Shown here: positions 7,855 to 15,263 of the stretch, one piece after another
How the letters are laid out: each line of letters opens with the position of its first letter
Position numbering within the stretch: position 1 is the first letter of the stretch
Origin: Clostridiales bacterium UBA6468
Lineage (GTDB): Bacteria; Bacillota; Clostridia; Oscillospirales; Oscillospiraceae
DNA: 49,283 nt
NCBI GenBank assembly: GCA_002436765.1
Contig: DJNI01000032.1
Location: 4,546-53,828, forward strand
Reading direction: 5' to 3'
Made by a program: the position numbers and the translations under genes
The notes under the pieces: model-generated
What the model saw: only the letters and a program-made list of their open reading frames with translations
The model's database searches: none
Told to the model about the DNA's origin: nothing

Positions 7855-7922
7855 CAACATCCCGGCGCGAATGCTCCCGCATGAAAAAGTGCAATTTGAT
7901 AAATGGCAGCCCGCGATTCCAG

Positions 7923-7960
7923 TTGCCGGATACAGCTATTTCAATGACTGTATCCGGCAA
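7923..7960. terminator. Perfect 13-bp hairpin downstream of trmO
   Basis: TTGCCGGATACAG pairs with CTGTATCCGGCAA across a 12-base loop. The following ATTTGTTGG is a poor U-tract, so termination is only likely. The rest of 7855-8044 shows no gene. Confidence 0.5.
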
Positions 7961-8044
7961 ATTTGTTGGGATTAGAAGAAAAATCGTATGCAACACATGA
8001 TTGCAACCACCCGTTGCGGAAAAGAAACCGTATTTTGGTGGTAT

Positions 8045-8073
8045 GCTGTCGGTAAAGACTGTATACTGACAGC
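8045..8073 (+). promoter_or_regulatory. Operator-like inverted repeat over a -10 box
   Basis: GCTGTCGGTA (8045-8054) and TACTGACAGC (8064-8073) form an imperfect dyad, nine of ten positions matching, around a 9-base spacer. The right arm overlaps a TATACT -10 at 8062-8067. This fits autoregulation by the HTH protein encoded 18 bases downstream. Confidence 0.6.
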
Positions 8074-8090
8074 GAAAGGAGGAACACATA

Positions 8091-8834
8091 ATGACTTTTG
8101 GCGAGAAAATACAAAAATTGAGAAAGGAGGCCGGACTATCTCAGGAGGAACTCTCTTACCAGTTGGGGGTATCCAGACAAGCAATCAGCAAATGGGAGCG
8201 TGATAACGGATATCCCGAAACTGAAAAAATTGTCCGAATGAGTAAATTATTTCATGTGTCTTTGGACTATCTTCTCAATGAAGAAGATACGAAAAAGCCG
8301 GAGATCAGTCCGGACGAAAAAGGCATCTATGTCAGTCGGGAAATGACAGACGGATTTCTAGCATACCAAAAAAGAAAAATGATAAAAGTCGGTGCTGCTA
8401 TTGGCTTGTTTGTTGGCGGTGTATCTCTTTCTTTTTGGGATGCTGAAATGAGTATGATACTGTTCATGGCAGTTGTCATTTTCGGGATCGTCCTTTTGTT
8501 CTCTGTAAAGCTGGCAGATAATCCATATAGAAAACTCTGGGAAGAACCGCTGCTGTTTGACAAGACTGTAAAGGCAGAATTAAATGCAGCATACGCAGAG
8601 AAAAAGAAATTCCTGCAACTATTCAACTTGATCGGAATTGCTTTCATTGCATTGGGATTTTTGCTTTTCCCCTTAATTGCTTCGGAGGAATTGCTTTTTC
8701 GCGATACGATTGCATTAGCGGCGGGAATGATCGTTGCAGGCGTTGGAACATTTTTGTGCATTTATATGTCTGGCCTTATTCGTGCCTATCGGCTATTGGT
8801 TATGAATGAAGCATATCAGCAGAAAGGAAAGTGA
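8091..8834 (+). CDS. XRE-family regulator with C-terminal membrane domain
   Basis: A 247-residue fusion of a DNA-binding domain and membrane helices. Residues 1-60 are an XRE helix-turn-helix (LSQEELSYQLGVSRQAISKW). After an acidic linker come about four hydrophobic segments near 100-117, 121-138, 181-200 and 207-228. Such proteins usually sense an envelope or small-molecule signal and repress their own operon. The start has ribosome site AAAGGAGG. Base composition is visibly richer in A and T than the flanking genes, which suggests horizontal gain together with the lipoprotein that follows 7 bases later. Ligand and targets are unknown. Confidence 0.85.
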   Translation: MTFGEKIQKLRKEAGLSQEELSYQLGVSRQAISKWERDNGYPETEKIVRMSKLFHVSLDYLLNEEDTKKPEISPDEKGIYVSREMTDGFLAYQKRKMIKVGAAIGLFVGGVSLSFWDAEMSMILFMAVVIFGIVLLFSVKLADNPYRKLWEEPLLFDKTVKAELNAAYAEKKKFLQLFNLIGIAFIALGFLLFPLIASEELLFRDTIALAAGMIVAGVGTFLCIYMSGLIRAYRLLVMNEAYQQKGK

Positions 8835-8841
8835 GAATATT

Positions 8842-9288
8842 ATGAAAAAAATCCTGATTGCATTCGTGGCAATACTTACACTTCTTTGCGGCTGCCAAGC
8901 GGGCAAAAATACAAATGCTGCCGATTATGGGGATGCTATTTCAAGGACGCAGGAAATCGCGGTTATCTCTCCTGATACGGCAGAAGTTATTGACACGATT
9001 ACAGATGCAAAAGAAATAGAGAATTTCGTTTCGGCACTGAATGTTGACCAATGGGAATTAAAACCGCTGCCAGATGAAGCGTCTGAAATCGGTGTTTTTG
9101 GATTAGCACAAGAGAAAACAATCAGACTGGGACAGACCGATACCGATGGAACACTTTATGATGTTGCCACTATCACACTATACAATGGTTCTTACATTGG
9201 CATTGAGATTTGCGGTTTAGACGGTTTGGATATGACTTTTGCGGTGAGTGAAGATACGGCAGATTATCTGGACGGATATTTTGAATAA
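8842..9288 (+). CDS. Small lipoprotein, function unknown
   Basis: A 148-residue predicted lipoprotein. The signal peptide MKKILIAFVAILTLLCGC carries a lipobox (LLCGC, lipidated Cys18). The mature part is hydrophilic and acidic, with a mix of strands and no motif I recognise. ATG 8842 gives the classic short charged start of a signal peptide and is 7 bases after the stop of the XRE gene. The two share AT-rich composition and are probably one operon. A role as sensor or effector partner of the membrane regulator is inference. Confidence 0.78.
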   Translation: MKKILIAFVAILTLLCGCQAGKNTNAADYGDAISRTQEIAVISPDTAEVIDTITDAKEIENFVSALNVDQWELKPLPDEASEIGVFGLAQEKTIRLGQTDTDGTLYDVATITLYNGSYIGIEICGLDGLDMTFAVSEDTADYLDGYFE

Positions 9289-9337
9289 GGAATAGCGGCA
9301 GCTCTAGCCGAGACTGTCCTTTCTGTTCGGCAATCAA

Positions 9338-9368
9338 GCGGGCGACAGCACAGAATGCTGCCGCCCGC
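9338..9368 (+). terminator. GC-rich hairpin after the lipoprotein gene
   Basis: GCGGGCGACAGCA and TGCTGCCGCCCGC form a 13-bp stem with one A-C mismatch and a 5-base loop. No U-tract follows, so this is only terminator-like. The rest of 9289-9504 shows no gene. Confidence 0.45.
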
Positions 9369-9504
9369 TGCCATTATTCAGAAAATATTTCCCATGGACG
9401 GGAAGCACAGCTATCATTATCCTTTACGGGCGTCACCTCGTTCCTTTTTTGACCGGTCATACCCATAATACGGCGAATTTTTCAAAAACGCTTTTGCGCG
9501 GGAA

Positions 9505-9540
9505 AGAAAAAACGCTGTCATCTAACTTCGGATGACAGCG
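9505..9540 (-). terminator. Intrinsic terminator after spoVAC
   Basis: CGCTGTCATC (9513-9522) pairs with GATGACAGCG (9531-9540). On the minus strand the stem is followed by TTTTTTC. The same stem sequence recurs after pgsA at 46471-46502. Confidence 0.85.
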
Positions 9541-9546
9541 CTTCTT

Positions 9547-9984
9547 CTACAGAATCGTATACAGCCAGTAAATAAACCCGTACACCACGCTTGCGGCCAG
9601 ACCGTACACGATCACCGGCCCTGCAATGGTGAACATTTTCGCGCCCACACCCAGCACGAAGCCCTCGGTCTTGAACTCCACGGCCGGGGCGGCGATGGCG
9701 TTGGCAAATCCCGTGATCGGCACCAGGGTACCGGCTCCCGCATGCTTGGCGATGTCGTCGTACAGGCTCAGACCCGTCAAAAGCGCGGACAGCGCTACCA
9801 GCGTCATGGATGCGGCCGTTCCGGCATCCTGCTTTTCCAGCCCCCAGGCGCCGTAACAGTTCGTGAATATCTGCCCGACTACGCAAATCAGCCCGCCGAT
9901 CCAGAAAGCGTTCAGGCAATCGCGCCGCATGGGCGATTTAGGCGCCATCCGCGCGACCAGAGCGCCGTATTGTTTTTCCGTCAT
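9547..9984 (-). CDS. spoVAC: Stage V sporulation protein AC
   Basis: SpoVAC is a spore inner-membrane protein of the SpoVA channel, which moves dipicolinic acid into the forespore and out again at germination. SpoVAC is described as the mechanosensitive component. The 145 residues contain about four membrane helices and the conserved blocks IGGLICVVGQIF, LLTGLSLYDDIAKHAGAG and VPITGFANAIAAP. The usual neighbours spoVAD and spoVAE are not in the window; the gene lies 40 bases after mtnN in the same direction. The start is preceded by GGAGGGA. Confidence 0.92.
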   Translation of the reverse strand: MTEKQYGALVARMAPKSPMRRDCLNAFWIGGLICVVGQIFTNCYGAWGLEKQDAGTAASMTLVALSALLTGLSLYDDIAKHAGAGTLVPITGFANAIAAPAVEFKTEGFVLGVGAKMFTIAGPVIVYGLAASVVYGFIYWLYTIL

Positions 9985-10024
9985 GTTGAATCCCTCCGGA
10001 GGTAGTTTTCCCCGGAGAATGGAA

Positions 10025-10741
10025 TCAATTCATCATTTCCGCTTCGTGCAGGTGCTTTGCCAGCTTGCAGGTGACCTCGGCGCAGCGGTGGGCGGCGATT
10101 TTTTCAAATGTGGGATAGTCCATTTCCGCGCTGTCGTCCGCTTTGTCGGAGATGGCGCGGAGGATGACGAAGGGGACGCCGTTGCGGTAGGCCGTCTGGG
10201 CGATGGCCGCGCCTTCCATTTCCGTACATAGCCCCTGGGTGTTTGCCACGATTTTTTCCTTCACCGCCGGGTCGGCCACGAACTGGTCGCCGCTGGCGAC
10301 CCTGCCCACCCGGGTGTGGCCCGGATTCACCGCCTCCGCCGCCGCGAAGGCATAGCCGAGCATCGTGTCGTCAGCGGGGAACGCAACGACGTCCATCCCC
10401 GGAACCCTGCCGAAGGGATAGCCAAAATGGGTGCAGTCAAAATCGTGATACATTGCATCCCGGCTCACCACCAGATCGCCGATATCCAGCTCCGCGCAGA
10501 GAGAACCGGCAATGCCGGTGTTCACCAAATGGGTCACGCCGAAGCAGTCACATAGAATCTGCACGCACAGCGCCGCGTTGACCTTGCCCACGCCGCACTG
10601 TACCAGCACAACGGGAAGTCCCATCAGCACGCCCTCGTGGAAGGTGCTGCCCGCTTTCTTCGTGGAGGTCACCTGCTCCATTTCGGAAAGCAGTGTCTCG
10701 ACCTCCACATCCATTGCGCCGATAATTCCTAATTTCGTCAT
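10025..10741 (-). CDS. mtnN: 5'-methylthioadenosine/S-adenosylhomocysteine nucleosidase
   Basis: MtnN (Pfs) removes adenine from S-adenosylhomocysteine and methylthioadenosine, giving S-ribosylhomocysteine for LuxS. The 238 residues start MTKLGIIGAMDVEVETLL, which matches the family. The active-site glutamate is in EMEGAAIAQTAY near residue 175 and the catalytic aspartate in RAISDKAD near 198. ATG 10741 has ribosome site AAGGAG. The gene follows luxS by 10 bases, so the two consecutive enzymes of the activated methyl cycle are co-transcribed. Confidence 0.96.
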   Translation of the reverse strand: MTKLGIIGAMDVEVETLLSEMEQVTSTKKAGSTFHEGVLMGLPVVLVQCGVGKVNAALCVQILCDCFGVTHLVNTGIAGSLCAELDIGDLVVSRDAMYHDFDCTHFGYPFGRVPGMDVVAFPADDTMLGYAFAAAEAVNPGHTRVGRVASGDQFVADPAVKEKIVANTQGLCTEMEGAAIAQTAYRNGVPFVILRAISDKADDSAEMDYPTFEKIAAHRCAEVTCKLAKHLHEAEMMN

Positions 10742-10751
10742 TGTTTTCTCC

Positions 10752-11228
10752 TTATTCCGGGTAAACCAGCCGGCTATCGTCAATATTTTCCAGCAGAGCA
10801 GCGTATTTCCTGCCCCAATAATTTGCCATGGACAGGTTCATGTCCAGATAGTTGCCGCAGTCCTTCGGGCTTGCCCCCGGCACATCTCCGCAATAATCCC
10901 GGATGAATCGGAAGCAGTCCAGCACCAGCGGAACAACGTCTTTGGACGCATAATCCCCGGTCAGCAGAAGGTAAAAACCCGTCCGGCAGCCCATGGGGCC
11001 GAAGTAAAGCACCTTGTCCTTCCAGGTCGGTTCGTTTCGCAGATAGGTTGCCGCAAGATGCTCGATGGTATGCACCTCGGCGGTGTTCATCACCGGCTCG
11101 TCGTTGGGCTTCGTCAGGCGCAGGTCGAAGGTCGTCACCGTCTCCGTGCCAACCTTATCCTTCCGGGAGACATACAGCCCCGGCTGTAATTGAATGTGGT
11201 CAATGGTAAAGCTGGTTATTTTTTCCAT
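10752..11228 (-). CDS. luxS: S-ribosylhomocysteine lyase LuxS
   Basis: LuxS splits S-ribosylhomocysteine into homocysteine and DPD, the precursor of autoinducer-2. The 158 residues include the metal site HTIEH (His53, Glu56, His57) with the third ligand Cys124 in DCGNYLDMNL, and the catalytic Cys81 in GPMGCRTGFY. ATG 11228 follows GGAGGGAACGAC, and a promoter lies just upstream. It heads the luxS-mtnN unit. Whether the product serves signalling or only recycling cannot be told from sequence. Confidence 0.97.
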   Translation of the reverse strand: MEKITSFTIDHIQLQPGLYVSRKDKVGTETVTTFDLRLTKPNDEPVMNTAEVHTIEHLAATYLRNEPTWKDKVLYFGPMGCRTGFYLLLTGDYASKDVVPLVLDCFRFIRDYCGDVPGASPKDCGNYLDMNLSMANYWGRKYAALLENIDDSRLVYPE

Positions 11229-11254
11229 GTCGTTCCCTCCGTTTTCTACGGAAA

Positions 11255-11283
11255 AGGATACCACATTCCGCCCATATTTGCAA
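11255..11283 (-). promoter_or_regulatory. Sigma-A promoter of luxS-mtnN
   Basis: TTGCAA, a 17-base spacer and TATCCT on the minus strand, about 27 bases before the luxS start. Confidence 0.7.
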
Positions 11284-11296
11284 GCAAAACCGCCCG

Positions 11297-11331
11297 CAAC
11301 CAATGGTTGAGTTCATTTCAACCGTCGGTTG
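11297..11331. promoter_or_regulatory. Tandem 13-bp dyads, candidate operator
   Basis: CAACCAATGGTTG (11297-11309) and CAACCGTCGGTTG (11319-11331) share CAACC-N3-GGTTG. Their centres are 22 bases apart, two helical turns. They lie between luxS and the divergent XRE/LiaF-like gene and are followed by a third, looser dyad GGGAA-N7-TTCCC. A dimeric regulator, plausibly the adjacent XRE protein, could bind cooperatively here. Confidence 0.6.
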
Positions 11332-11479
11332 GGAAAAAATTCTTCCCATATTAACGAGCATTTTATAGCTTTTTCGCTCCATCTATGGCATGATATAGGC
11401 AGTTGCAACGACGGATACCATTCCGCAGGGCAAACCACCCTGCCATGTACTTCATTATGGAAAAGGAGATCAACAGAAT

Positions 11480-12505
11480 ATGGAAGAAACATTGGGAAAG
11501 CGGATCGTCTTCCATCGCAAGCGTCTGGGACTGACCCAGGACGCCCTTGCGGAGCTGATGGGCGTCACCGCCCAGGCCGTGAGCAAATGGGAAAACGACC
11601 AGTCCTGCCCGGACATCGGCGCACTGCCGAAGCTGGCGGAGATCTTCGGCATTTCCACCGACGAGCTGCTGGGCGTCGAACGGAAAGAGGTTCACCCCGC
11701 CGAAATTGTCCCGGCGGACGGGGAGGAAACCGGCGTACATAGCGACCCGGAAATGACATGGGAGCTGTCTCTGGACGGCGGGAAGAAGGGCGGTATCGGC
11801 CTTGCCGTCTGGATTTTGCTGGTGGGCGGCATTATGCTGGCGTCCTATCTTCTGAGCTTCCACACAAGGCTCTGGGACGTCGTCTGGCCGTCGGCGCTTC
11901 TGGTGTTCGGCATTTTCGGACTGTTCCCCCGGTTTTCCTTCTTCCGGCTTGGCTGTTCCCTGTTCGGACTGTATTTTCTCATGAGCAATCTGAACTTTGC
12001 CCCCTTCCGGCTGGGTCGGGAATTCCTTCTGCCGGTTCTTCTGCTGCTGTTCGGCGGCAGTCTTCTGGTAGACACCCTTCGCAAATCGAAAAACGCCACA
12101 CAGAAAAAAGGCAGCTTTTCCCTTAACCGCGTCAAAAAGTGCGACCCCAAAAAGGAGCACTGCACCTGCACCGGCAATTTCTTTGACTGTGCCACGTCCT
12201 TCGGTGAGAACCACTATACCATCCTCCTGCCTACCCTGGGCGGCGGCAGCGCGGATGTGAGCTTCGGCAGTCTGTCCGTCGATCTGCAAAAATGCGAGCA
12301 TCTTGGCGAAAACTGCACCGTCGATCTGAACTGCGCCTTCGGTGAGCTGGTGCTGATCGTCCCCGGCCGCTTCCGGGTGGAGCCGGCCAAGAGCGCCGCG
12401 TTTGCAAGCGTATCGGTTTCCGGCGCGCCGGATGACGGTGCATCCGAGGTCATTCACGTCAGCTGCGATGCCAGCTTCGGCGAAATTTCCATCCGCTACG
12501 TATAA
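11480..12505 (+). CDS. XRE regulator with membrane segments and LiaF-like C-terminus
   Basis: A 341-residue protein. Residues 1-65 are an XRE helix-turn-helix (LTQDALAELMGVTAQAVSKW). Four hydrophobic segments follow (about 110-195), the membrane part seen in LiaF-like envelope-stress proteins. The C-terminal 120 residues are a beta-rich region with repeated FGSLSVDL, CAFGELVLIVP and ASFGEISI strands, resembling the C-terminal domain of LiaF/DUF2154. A Cys cluster (KKCDPKKEHCTCTGNFFDC) joins the two. It may sense the envelope and regulate divergent or distant genes. The start has ribosome site AAGGAG. Confidence 0.85.
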   Translation: MEETLGKRIVFHRKRLGLTQDALAELMGVTAQAVSKWENDQSCPDIGALPKLAEIFGISTDELLGVERKEVHPAEIVPADGEETGVHSDPEMTWELSLDGGKKGGIGLAVWILLVGGIMLASYLLSFHTRLWDVVWPSALLVFGIFGLFPRFSFFRLGCSLFGLYFLMSNLNFAPFRLGREFLLPVLLLLFGGSLLVDTLRKSKNATQKKGSFSLNRVKKCDPKKEHCTCTGNFFDCATSFGENHYTILLPTLGGGSADVSFGSLSVDLQKCEHLGENCTVDLNCAFGELVLIVPGRFRVEPAKSAAFASVSVSGAPDDGASEVIHVSCDASFGEISIRYV

Positions 12506-12523
12506 TTTTATCGCTTTTTCCAT

Positions 12524-12559
12524 GCGCGGACTTCCCCCGAAACTATGGGAAGTCTGCGC
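12524..12559 (+). terminator. Hairpin after the XRE/LiaF-like gene
   Basis: GCGCGGACTTCCC and GGGAAGTCTGCGC form a 13-bp stem with one G-U pair and a 10-base loop. The U-tract is weak. Confidence 0.5.
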
Positions 12560-12630
12560 GCCTGCTTTATCACCCGAACCCCCGCTGTTTCGACCTGTTT
12601 CTCTTTTTTTACCTTTTCTTCCGATTTCCC

Positions 12631-12659
12631 TTGCTTTTTTTCTTTGTCGATGGTAGAAT
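12631..12659 (+). promoter_or_regulatory. Sigma-A promoter of the deacetylase-like gene
   Basis: TTGCTT, a 17-base spacer and TAGAAT, 34 bases before the start codon. Confidence 0.8.
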
Positions 12660-12693
12660 ATCATTGACTATACCATAAAGGCAGGGATGAACT

Positions 12694-14697
12694 ATGGCTA
12701 AGGACGATTTCGACAAGGATTTCCGCTTCGACGATGACGACTTCGACCCCAAGGCATTTTTGGACGGCGAAGACGGCACAGATATAGATCTTTCCGAGTT
12801 TGACGACATACCCTCCGGCGATAAGCCGAAAAAAACAGATTCCGACGGGTATGACGACGACCTGGATCTCAGCGGGCTGGGTCTGGACGAGGACCCCGAC
12901 GAGACCGTTGACGATCTCGACCTGGACGATATCTTATCCCCCAAGGCCGTTCGCCGCAACGCGCAGGAGCATGACGATTTCGGCAGTGAAAAGCAAAGCA
13001 GCGACCCGGATTTCGATATGACGGACTTCCTGGACGACGAGGACGAGCAGGCCGAGGACGATTCCGATTTCCAGGACGAGCCGGAGGACGATTATCCGGA
13101 TGAGGAAGACGAAGACAAGCCCGCCCGCCCGCAGAAGGAAAAGCCCGAAAAGGCGCCAAAGCCCCGTCGGGAGCGCAAGCCCAAAGCCCCGAAGGAGCCA
13201 AAGGAAGCGAAGCCCAACATCTTCACCAAGCTGTATGACCTTTACTTCGCTCCCCTGACAAACAAGGAAGCGCTGGAAGCCCCCGTTGACCCCGCCAATC
13301 CCCGGCGGCGGCGGAGAAAGACCAAGGCGCAGATCTTCAAGGAGGTCTATTTGCCTCCGCTGATCGCTTGCGTGTGCCTGATCCTGATTCTCTCCTTCGT
13401 GATCGGCGCGATTTCCAATGCCATCGAGCAGAAGCGGGTCAATGACGCCATCAAGAAGAATCAGAGCGACGCCTCCGCCAGCAGCGCTCAGGCGGCGGAA
13501 GAGGAATATCAACGGATCATGAGCGAAGCCGCCGAGCTGGCCGCCAACTATGATTATGAGGGTGCCATAGAGAAGCTGGATTCCTTCCCGGATATCGCCA
13601 ACTACCCCGACATGAGCACAAAGCGCGCAGAGTATGTCAACGCGATGAATTCTCTGGTTGAGTACAAGGATTATTCACAGATCCCTAACCTCAGCTTCCA
13701 CGTGCTGATCGCCGACCCCGCCCGGGCTTTCAGCGATGAAGAGCTTGGCGGAAAGTACAATCAGAACTTTGTCACCATCGATGAGTTCTCCAAGATCCTG
13801 GAGCAGCTTTACGCCAACAACTACGTACTGGTGGACTTTGACGACTTCGTAAGCGTCGGGCAGACCGTTTCCGGCACCGATCAGTATGAGGCCACGTCCA
13901 TTTTCCTTCCCCAGGGAAAGAAGCCCCTTATGCTTACCGAGACCATGGTCAACTACTTTGAATACATGGTTGACAGCAACGCCGACGGCGTGGCCGATGC
14001 AGGCGGCGCAGGCTTTGCCAACAAGCTGGTTCTGGACGAAAACGGCGATATCAAGGCCGAGTACATCGACAGCAGCAACAATACTCTCACCGGCAATTAC
14101 GATTTTGTCCCCATTCTGGAGGACTTCATCAAGGAGCATCCCGACTTCTCCTACCGGGGCGCCCGGGCCATTCTGGCCGTGACCGGCAGCCAGGGTATTT
14201 TCGGCTACCGCTGCAACACCTCCTACGTCAGCACCAAGGGCAACGATTTTTATGAGCAGGAAAAGGCCGGCGCCATTGCCATCGTGGAAGCACTGAAGGC
14301 CAAGGGCTACCGTCTGGCCTGCTACACCTACGAGAACAAGGACTATCGCAACCTGAATTCCGCAGGCATCACCGCCGACCTGCAGAGCTGGACGCAGCAG
14401 ATTGCGCCTATCATCGGCAACATTGACACTTTTGTCTTTGCTCAGGCAAGCGACCTTTCCGACTACACCGGCGCCTCCTTCAACGTTATGTATCAGACCG
14501 GCTTCCGTTACTTCATTTCCAACGGCAAGGAGCCGAGCACCGAGGTGAACAACACCTACGTCCACCAGAAACGTCTGATGGTCACCGGCGAGACCATGGT
14601 CTGGTATAAGGAGCGGTTCACCGACAAGGGGCTGTTCGATCCCAACATGGTCGTGGACATGACCGCAAGAGGCGGTGACGTCCCCAAGGCAGGCTAA
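12694..14697 (+). CDS. Membrane-anchored polysaccharide deacetylase-like protein with acidic cytoplasmic tail
   Basis: A 667-residue protein in four parts. Residues 1-143 are extremely rich in Asp and Glu. Residues 144-175 are basic and Pro/Lys-rich. After the RRRRRK stretch one membrane helix lies at about 217-242. A Ser/Ala linker with probable coiled coil follows, then an extracellular domain from about 330 to the end. That domain resembles the NodB/polysaccharide deacetylase fold (SFHVL, FSYRGARAILAVTG, GYRLACYTYENKDY). The usual paired Asp after the KKP strand is replaced by Glu-Thr (LMLTETMVNYF), so it may lack metal-dependent activity. The topology suggests a wall-binding domain linked to an acidic tail in the cytoplasm. 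Confidence 0.75.
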   Translation: MAKDDFDKDFRFDDDDFDPKAFLDGEDGTDIDLSEFDDIPSGDKPKKTDSDGYDDDLDLSGLGLDEDPDETVDDLDLDDILSPKAVRRNAQEHDDFGSEKQSSDPDFDMTDFLDDEDEQAEDDSDFQDEPEDDYPDEEDEDKPARPQKEKPEKAPKPRRERKPKAPKEPKEAKPNIFTKLYDLYFAPLTNKEALEAPVDPANPRRRRRKTKAQIFKEVYLPPLIACVCLILILSFVIGAISNAIEQKRVNDAIKKNQSDASASSAQAAEEEYQRIMSEAAELAANYDYEGAIEKLDSFPDIANYPDMSTKRAEYVNAMNSLVEYKDYSQIPNLSFHVLIADPARAFSDEELGGKYNQNFVTIDEFSKILEQLYANNYVLVDFDDFVSVGQTVSGTDQYEATSIFLPQGKKPLMLTETMVNYFEYMVDSNADGVADAGGAGFANKLVLDENGDIKAEYIDSSNNTLTGNYDFVPILEDFIKEHPDFSYRGARAILAVTGSQGIFGYRCNTSYVSTKGNDFYEQEKAGAIAIVEALKAKGYRLACYTYENKDYRNLNSAGITADLQSWTQQIAPIIGNIDTFVFAQASDLSDYTGASFNVMYQTGFRYFISNGKEPSTEVNNTYVHQKRLMVTGETMVWYKERFTDKGLFDPNMVVDMTARGGDVPKAG

Positions 14698-14706
14698 TAC
14701 GACATC

Positions 14707-14965
14707 GCGCGCCGGAGAAATCTCCGGCGTGCTCAGGCTGTCAAAAAAGGCCATTGGTCTTTTTTGACAAAGGGCTTGCAGTCTGCTGCGCGCACTCCTT
14801 GTCCGCCTGCGGCGGACAACTCGCACACTTGCAGCCTGTAAGGTATTTTCTGCCAGGTACACGCCCCGGCAGAAAATGATTTAACTTTATTTGCCGCCTG
14901 CGGGCGGCTTTCCTCTGCGAGGCTTTTTTGACACGCTGCGCGCGCCGGAGAAATCTCCGGCGCGC
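14707..14965. repeat. Composite palindromic element bounded by direct repeats
   Basis: The gap before the DUF1653 gene contains five hairpin types. A 26-base hairpin unit GCGCGCCGGAGA-AA-TCTCCGGCG[T/C]GC occurs at both ends (14707-14732 and 14940-14965). Inside are TGTCAAAAAAG/CTTTTTTGACA (14739-14769), GTCCGCC/GGCGGAC (14801-14817), ATTTTCTGCC/GGCAGAAAAT (14845-14877) and GCCGCC/GGCGGC (14893-14908). CTTTTTTGACA recurs at 14923-14933. The heptamer CTTGCAG also occurs twice. The design suggests a non-autonomous repeat element; no protein is encoded. Confidence 0.7.
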
Positions 14966-14984
14966 TTCCTTAGGAGGGGGTATT

Positions 14985-15215
14985 ATGGATATCAAACCCG
15001 GCCTGTACCGGCATTTCAAGGGCAAACTCTATGAGGTCATCGGGACTGCGACCCATTCGGAGACCCGGGAGCCGATGGTGGTCTACCGCGCGCTGTACGG
15101 CGAGTACGGCCTGTGGGTGCGCCCCGCCGCCATGTGGAACGAGACTGTGGACCGGGACGGCTTCCATGGGCCGCGATTTCGGTATATCGGAGCGGAATCC
15201 CCGGAAAACGGGTGA
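14985..15215 (+). CDS. DUF1653 family protein
   Basis: A 76-residue soluble protein matching the DUF1653 pattern: GLYRHFKGKLYEVIGTATHS at the start, then EPMVVYRALYGEYGLWVRP and a C-terminal PRFRYIG. The family is widespread in bacteria and has no established biochemical role. ATG 14985 is preceded by AGGAGGGGG. Forty-eight bases separate it from the MFS transporter gene, so they may be co-transcribed. Function unknown. Confidence 0.85.
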   Translation: MDIKPGLYRHFKGKLYEVIGTATHSETREPMVVYRALYGEYGLWVRPAAMWNETVDRDGFHGPRFRYIGAESPENG

Positions 15216-15263
15216 TTCGTACGGCCAGAGATTACTGCAAAGAAAAACGGAAAGGTGTATGCC

